This document shows positions 59,690 to 64,000 of a stretch of 64,000 bases of DNA, piece after piece. Position 1 is the first letter of the stretch. Each line of letters starts with the position of its first letter. The notes beneath the pieces are model-generated. The model made no database searches, was not told the DNA's origin, and was given only the letters and a program-made list of their open reading frames with translations. Origin of the DNA: Bacteroidales bacterium (GTDB lineage Bacteria > Bacteroidota > Bacteroidia > Bacteroidales > UBA932); the NCBI GenBank assembly GCA_017550655.1, contig JAFZOK010000024.1, positions 1 through 64,000 on the forward strand, read 5' to 3'. Position numbers and translations under genes: made by a program.

Positions 59690-59724
59690 AAACCGTACAA
59701 AAAATACGGTTTCTTTCTTTTTTG
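59690..59724 (+). terminator. Terminator after the YD-like lipoprotein gene
   Basis: Stem AAACCGTA/TACGGTTT with a 7-nt A-rich loop, followed by CTTTCTTTTTTG. Confidence 0.85.
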
Positions 59725-59746
59725 TTGTCATTTTAAGGAAAAGTAT

Positions 59747-59754
59747 TAAATTTG
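59747..59754 (+). promoter_or_regulatory. -7 box upstream of the 39-aa peptide gene
   Basis: TAAATTTG. TTTG at 59721-59724 is 22 nt upstream, slightly long. About 100 nt of A/T-rich leader separate it from the ATG at 59854. Confidence 0.5.
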
Positions 59755-59853
59755 CGCGATTTTTTCGGCGTATTAATAACACTTCCACCTAAAAATCAAC
59801 AAGTTAACATTTGAAATAGATTTTTAACATTATTATATTTATCAACGGGAAAA

Positions 59854-59973
59854 ATGAAAAAAGAGCTTTATGTTTCACCTGAAATTAAGGTGCTGAGTTA
59901 CCATTTTGAAGCTGTTGTTTGCGTTGTAAGTATGGACAACAATGGAGAAATGGATGATGGAGGAGATCTCTAG
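59854..59973 (+). CDS. Small 39-aa Bacteroidales peptide
   Basis: The reading frame encodes MKKELYVSPEIKVLSYHFEA and 19 more residues ending MDDGGDL, including VVCVV. The pattern Y-x-x-P-x-I-x-V near the start with a hydrophobic-Cys patch and an acidic tail is one I recognise from many tiny Bacteroidales proteins of unknown function, often beside surface-protein genes; here a fimbrillin-like gene follows 26 nt later. Too short for a usual gene track but with its own promoter region. Confidence 0.6.
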   Translation: MKKELYVSPEIKVLSYHFEAVVCVVSMDNNGEMDDGGDL

Positions 59974-59999
59974 AGACTTATTGTTAGTTTTTTGTTAAG

Positions 60000-61958
60000 A
60001 TGAAAAGGAGAATGAATATGAAATCAAGAGTTTTTTTATACGCTGCTTTGTTTTTTGCGGCAGTTTCTGTTTCCTGTTCAAAGGATGACTACACCCCGGA
60101 AGAAGAACCGGAAATCAATAAGGAAAGTACTATATCCTATACTGTAACGGTTAAGGAGGGAGCTTCTACTCGTGCCTCGTTAAACGGGAAATCATACATT
60201 TTTCAGGCAGACGATAAGCTGTATGTTACAGATGACAACGAAGATGTACACGGAATATTGACTCTTACAGCTGGTGCCGGTACCGGTTCCGCTACTTTTT
60301 CCGGAGACCTCAGCTATCCTACTGGAACCACACCGGATCCAAAGTTGAAACTTAACGCTACGCTTGTAAGTTCCACCGACAAGATTCACGATATCACAAC
60401 CAGGCCTGGATTTGTAAATGCAACTACTTACCCTACGTCAGTTAATGCTCTTGCCTCTTCATTAGAGCAGGCAGTCGAGTGGTACAGTGATTTTACAGGC
60501 GAGGGTGAGTACGAAGAAAGGAATTTCACTCTCCATCAGAATTCCGCATTCCTGAATTTCACGGTCAAGTATGTGGATCTTCCGGAGACAATTCTTGATG
60601 GATCTACAGAGTCAAAGACTGTTACCATTTCTTTTACCAATGAAGACGAGAGTGGCAATCCTGATCCTGTTTCAGCCCGTTCCGGATCAAAGGTGCTTGA
60701 GAGGGAATCAGAGGATATCGTAACACATTTTGCAGCCGCTTTCCCTGGTGGAACCAAGCTGAAAAAGGCGATTATTTCCGTTAAGGTTGGTACAGACGGG
60801 GAATTCAGGTCTTTCTATTTGGCAGATGCAACCTTGGCTGACAACAAGAAGTACAATGTTTCAAGAATATCTTCCTGTGAGTTTTCTGTCATGACAAGAC
60901 AAGCTAGCACGACAATCACATTTAATTATGTGGATGAAGGAGATGGTGCCCAGTATAAGATAGGTTCAGGAGAATGGACGGCTTATACTCAAGCAATAAC
61001 TGTAGCTGAAGCTAATACAGTAGTGATGTTCAGGAGCAAAAGGGCTGGTTCCTATAAGAATCAGAAAGATCCTACCAAACCTGGCGGATGGCCAACTGCA
61101 GGCGGAACTCCCATATTCACTTTCTCCAAGCCAGTATATATTTACGGAGACATTATGAGCCTCAAGAGTATTGGCGATGGAGACAACTACATAATCGGGA
61201 ACACCCTTGATCACGAGTGTGAGTTTGCGGGCGCTTTCTGGAGCGAAAATAATGACGAACATAATTTTGATATACACCCGGATAGATTCTTTGTGCTTTC
61301 CGCCCAGAATCTTACAGAGAATTGCTACCAGAATATGTTCAGGAAGAATACTTCCATTACTACCGGCAAGCACATTATCATATCAGCTTACAAGATGGCT
61401 CCTTACTGCTGCAACGGTATGTTCAAGGCGTGCAAAAACTTTAAGTCAGCTCCTGTTATCAAGGCTACAGAACTTGCAGAAGGCTGCTGCCAGTCAATGT
61501 TTGAGGATTGCAATCTTACAGAGGTTCCCGCTCTTCCGGCTACAGTCCTTGCAGAAGGCTGTTACAGGCAGATGTTTGCTCGCTGCGCAAATTTGGAGAC
61601 TGTTCCAAATGACCTGCTCAGCCATGTAACAAATCTTGAGCCATATTGCTATTTTTCAATGTTTTATCAGTGCAAAAAATTGACAAATGCGCCTGATCTG
61701 CCCGCAGAAACTTTAGTTAGCCGTTGTTACGAGACAATGTTTGCCCAAACCAAGGTTTCTTCAGTAAAATGCTTGGCCACAAATCCATCACCTGATCAGG
61801 ATAATCCTTATACTATGCATTGGTTGAGTAAGCATGAAAAAGATAAACCTAATGAACCTACGTCTGATACAGGAACTTTCACAATGAAAACTGGTGTAAC
61901 AACCTGGGGAAGTGGAACCAGCGGAATTCCAAGCGGCTGGACTGTCGTAGAAGAATAG
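60000..61958 (+). CDS. Fimbrillin-like surface lipoprotein with BspA-like Cys repeats
   Basis: 652 residues. Lipoprotein signal (FLYAALFFAAVSVSC). The N-terminal ~310 residues look like the fimbrillin/Mfa-type domain (TVTVKEGASTRASLNGKSY, RNFTLHQNSAFLNFTVKY). Residues ~430-590 hold six repeats with the motif C(Y/C)xxMF, e.g. LAEGCYRQMFARCANLETVP and LVSRCYETMFAQ, as in Bacteroidota leucine-rich surface proteins. ATGs at 60012 and 60018 are alternative starts. Probably an adhesin; preceded by the 39-aa gene. Confidence 0.82.
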   Translation: MKRRMNMKSRVFLYAALFFAAVSVSCSKDDYTPEEEPEINKESTISYTVTVKEGASTRASLNGKSYIFQADDKLYVTDDNEDVHGILTLTAGAGTGSATFSGDLSYPTGTTPDPKLKLNATLVSSTDKIHDITTRPGFVNATTYPTSVNALASSLEQAVEWYSDFTGEGEYEERNFTLHQNSAFLNFTVKYVDLPETILDGSTESKTVTISFTNEDESGNPDPVSARSGSKVLERESEDIVTHFAAAFPGGTKLKKAIISVKVGTDGEFRSFYLADATLADNKKYNVSRISSCEFSVMTRQASTTITFNYVDEGDGAQYKIGSGEWTAYTQAITVAEANTVVMFRSKRAGSYKNQKDPTKPGGWPTAGGTPIFTFSKPVYIYGDIMSLKSIGDGDNYIIGNTLDHECEFAGAFWSENNDEHNFDIHPDRFFVLSAQNLTENCYQNMFRKNTSITTGKHIIISAYKMAPYCCNGMFKACKNFKSAPVIKATELAEGCCQSMFEDCNLTEVPALPATVLAEGCYRQMFARCANLETVPNDLLSHVTNLEPYCYFSMFYQCKKLTNAPDLPAETLVSRCYETMFAQTKVSSVKCLATNPSPDQDNPYTMHWLSKHEKDKPNEPTSDTGTFTMKTGVTTWGSGTSGIPSGWTVVEE

Positions 61959-61977
61959 GAAATCCTCCATGAATCAA

Positions 61978-62016
61978 TAAAAAATGCGCATCCGTTATGG
62001 ACGCGCATTTTTTTTG
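61978..62016. terminator. Bidirectional terminator between the surface protein and tRNA-Ser(GGA)
   Basis: AAAAAATGCGC and GCGCATTTTTT arms with an inner TCC/GGA pair; A/T tracts on both sides suit termination of both convergent units. Confidence 0.85.
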
Positions 62017-62025
62017 ATACTAGTG

Positions 62026-62112
62026 CGGAGAGATAGGGATTCGAACCCTAGTGACGGTTACCCGCCAACCCGCCCTCCAAACGGGCGCTTTAGACCACTC
62101 AGCCATCTCTCC
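62026..62112 (-). tRNA. tRNA-Ser (anticodon GGA)
   Basis: Acceptor GGAGAGA pairs with TCTCTCC. The anticodon loop is TTGGAGG (stem CCCGT/GCGGG), giving GGA. The long variable arm and GGGTTCGAATCCC T-arm are typical of class II tRNAs. A TATATTCG box (62132-62139, minus) may be its promoter. Confidence 0.93.
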
Positions 62113-62282
62113 TGAGGTTTGTTTGGGAGTGCGAATATACTATATTTTTTGTTACGTTGTTACATTAACGGGCAAAAAAGTTATTCCCAGTATAAAATGC
62201 TGTCAATATGAGGGTTGTGAATATTGTTTACAACTTGTTGATTTCTTTGGCTGCAAGTATTTTTACTGACGGGTATAATTCT

Positions 62283-62325
62283 TACATTTGTGATGCGCAA
62301 TACCCCCCAAGGGCATTGCTTTTTT
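62283..62325 (+). promoter_or_regulatory. nrdD promoter and terminator-like hairpin in the leader
   Basis: TACATTTG (62283-62290) is a -7 box 80 nt before the nrdD ATG. At the predicted 5' end of the RNA the sequence GCAAT-A-CCC ... GGG-C-ATTGC (62297-62319) forms a strong hairpin directly followed by six T (62320-62325), the form of an intrinsic terminator. From 62113 to 62282 I see no gene on either strand. Confidence 0.55.
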
Positions 62326-62370
62326 ACTCAAACCTAGATTTTAAATATTGATATTTTATTGTTGAACACT

Positions 62371-64000
62371 ATGTCAGCCACCCAAATTTCTATTGTCAAG
62401 AGGGACGGAAAACAGGAGCTGTTTTCGATTGAGAAGATTAAGAACGCAATTAGAAAGGCTTTCCTTGCAACAGGAAGCTTCGCATCGGACGAAGACCTGA
62501 CAATTATTCTTTCACACGTAGCTATCCGCAACGGGATGAGCGTAGAGGAGATTCAGAACCAGGTGGAAGTTGCATTGATGAAGGAGAAATACTACCAGAT
62601 TGCAAAGAACTACATGCTCTATCGCCAGAGGCACACTGAGGACCGTGATGTTAGGGACCGTCTGGACTTCCTGGTAAACTACTGCAAGGCAGACAATGCC
62701 GCAACCGGCAGCAAGTACGATGCTAACGCAAACGTAGAGCACAAGAATATAGCCACTCTCATCGGAGAGATTCCAAAGGCCGGATTCATCCGTCTTAACA
62801 GGCGTCTGCTTACAGACCGTCTGAAGGATATGTATGGAAAGGACTTTGCAGACAAATATATCAGCCTGCTGAGCAAGCATTTCATCTACAAGAACGACGA
62901 GACTTCCCTGGCAAACTACTGCGCCAGCATCACGATGTATCCTTGGCTGTTGAACGGTACCCTGAGCATAGGAGGAAACTCCACCAAGCCAACTAACCTG
63001 AAGAGTTTCTGCGGAGGATTCGTAAACCTCGTGTTCATTGTATCGTCCATGCTCAGCGGCGCTTGCGCAACTCCTGAGTTCCTGATGTATATGAACTACT
63101 TCCTGCAGAAGGAGTACGGAGAAGATTACTACAAGAGGGGAAGCCAGATCGTTGACCTTAGCGTTAAGCAGAGGAGCATAGAGAAGGTTATCACGGACTG
63201 CTTTGAGCAGGTGGTATATTCCATCAACCAGCCGACCGGAGCAAGAAACTTCCAGGCAGTGTTCTGGAATGTGGCATATTACGACAAGTACTACTTCGAG
63301 AGCCTGTTCGGAGAGTTCCGCTTCCCGGACGGAAGCGCTCCTCACTGGGAATCGCTGAGCTGGCTGCAGAAGCTGTTTATGAAGTGGTTCAACGCAGAGA
63401 GGCTGAAGACTCCTCTGACCTTCCCTGTAGAGACTATGGCTCTGCTCACCGAGAACGGAGACGTGAAGGACAAGGAGTGGGGAGATTTCACAGCCCAGAT
63501 GTACAGCGAGGGCCACTCGTTCTTCACATACCTGTCTGACAACGCTGACTCTCTGTCCAGCTGCTGCCGTCTGAGAAACGAGATCCAGGACAACGGTTTC
63601 AGCTACACCCTCGGCGCCGGCGGAGTTTCCACCGGAAGCAAGAGCGTGCTCACAATCAACCTTAACCGCTGCATCCAGTATGCCGTCAAGCACAAGATGG
63701 ATTATATGGAGTTCCTCGGCGAAGTGATTGACCTTGTACACAAGGTTCAGCTAGCTTATAACGAGAACCTTAAGGATCTCCAGGCAAAGGGAATGCTTCC
63801 TTTGTTCGATGCCGGTTACATCAACATCGGAAGGCAGTACCTGACAGTGGGAATCAACGGTCTGGTAGAGGCTGCTGAATTCCTGGGCTACAAGATCGAC
63901 GACAATCCTGAGTACGCAAACTACGTTCAGGAAGTTCTTGGACTGGTGGAGAAGTACAACAAGAAGTACCGCACCAAGGACACGATGTTCAACTGCGAGA
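62371..64000 (+). CDS. nrdD: Anaerobic ribonucleoside-triphosphate reductase, 5' part
   Basis: 543 codons are visible; the gene runs off the window. The N-terminal ATP cone is IVKRDGKQELFSIEKIKNAIRKAF to ~90. The catalytic barrel has NYCASITMYPWLLNG, SFCGGFVNLVFIVSSMLSGACATPEFLMYM, INQPTGARNFQAVFWNVAYYD and DSLSSCCRLRNEI. The glycyl-radical site and zinc cysteines lie beyond the window. It reduces NTPs to dNTPs under anoxia, fitting a strict anaerobe. Confidence 0.93.
   Translation, partial: MSATQISIVKRDGKQELFSIEKIKNAIRKAFLATGSFASDEDLTIILSHVAIRNGMSVEEIQNQVEVALMKEKYYQIAKNYMLYRQRHTEDRDVRDRLDFLVNYCKADNAATGSKYDANANVEHKNIATLIGEIPKAGFIRLNRRLLTDRLKDMYGKDFADKYISLLSKHFIYKNDETSLANYCASITMYPWLLNGTLSIGGNSTKPTNLKSFCGGFVNLVFIVSSMLSGACATPEFLMYMNYFLQKEYGEDYYKRGSQIVDLSVKQRSIEKVITDCFEQVVYSINQPTGARNFQAVFWNVAYYDKYYFESLFGEFRFPDGSAPHWESLSWLQKLFMKWFNAERLKTPLTFPVETMALLTENGDVKDKEWGDFTAQMYSEGHSFFTYLSDNADSLSSCCRLRNEIQDNGFSYTLGAGGVSTGSKSVLTINLNRCIQYAVKHKMDYMEFLGEVIDLVHKVQLAYNENLKDLQAKGMLPLFDAGYINIGRQYLTVGINGLVEAAEFLGYKIDDNPEYANYVQEVLGLVEKYNKKYRTKDTMFNCE

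Noticed and set aside
62512..63741. 409-aa minus-strand ORF opposite nrdD
   Set aside because: The plus strand encodes a clear NrdD with an ATP cone and catalytic barrel; the antisense ORF has no motif.

Overview
The window reads as a gut- or rumen-type member of the Bacteroidales (phylum Bacteroidota). The grounds are a SusC/SusD pair controlled by an ECF sigma factor and a FecR anti-sigma factor, many -7 promoter boxes of the form TAnnTTTG (several with a TTTG box 19-20 nt upstream), few Shine-Dalgarno sequences, a long 1144-aa IleRS, an ATP synthase operon in the order D-C-I-B-E-F-H-A-G, and many lipoproteins with a Cys lipobox. No phage, transposase, CRISPR array or rRNA operon was seen.

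Layout. 1-1.6 kb: secreted and lipoprotein genes on the minus strand (one cut by the window edge). 1.7-6.3 kb: housekeeping genes xseA-xseB-ribF, greA, a HIT protein and a TlpA-like lipoprotein that lacks the redox CxxC. 6.3-12.5 kb (minus): tsaB, an HlyD-type adaptor and a TolC-type channel, then an operon of a 58-aa membrane protein, a C39-peptidase ABC exporter (PCAT) and two tiny genes with matching double-glycine leaders. This is the strongest candidate for an undescribed system: a two-peptide bacteriocin or signalling-peptide secretion locus. 12.5-18.2 kb: cvpA, ileS, a histone-H1-like/DksA fusion and lspA. 18.2-20 kb: two tRNA-Ser genes flanking a tripartite hipB-hipS-hipT toxin-antitoxin module with two ATCC-N4-GGAT operators around its promoter. 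20-23 kb: tandem EF-hand/leucine-rich-repeat lipoproteins and a Fic protein gene preceded by a 22-bp perfect palindrome.

23-34 kb: ECF sigma, FecR, SusC, SusD, a surface lipoprotein, an M20 peptidase, a lipoprotein cyanophycinase and a YfcC-type amino-acid transporter, all on the plus strand. Together they suggest a locus for using a peptide polymer, possibly cyanophycin or isopeptide-linked peptides. 34-41 kb: a GNAT protein, a second sigma/anti-sigma/Spy-like trio, a secreted esterase, a secreted hypothetical, TonB (with helically phased CCTCAA repeats upstream), a BPL_N-type lipoprotein and a VanX-like dipeptidase. 41-47.7 kb (minus): a small HExxH membrane protein, a lipoprotein, DUF2207, LemA, a 5'-nucleotidase, a 65-aa beta-grasp-like protein and a TMEM43-like protein. 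47.8-55 kb: the F1Fo ATP synthase operon, followed by a 51-bp tandem repeat. 55-64 kb: an MBL-fold hydrolase, an NrtR/AraR-like Nudix regulator, CstA, a YD-like lipoprotein, a 39-aa peptide gene, a fimbrillin/BspA-like surface protein, tRNA-Ser(GGA), and the 5' part of nrdD with a terminator-like hairpin in its leader.

All calls come from reading motifs by eye. No database search was run. Start codons were moved from the longest ORF where a signal peptide, a promoter or a paralogue gave a better one.
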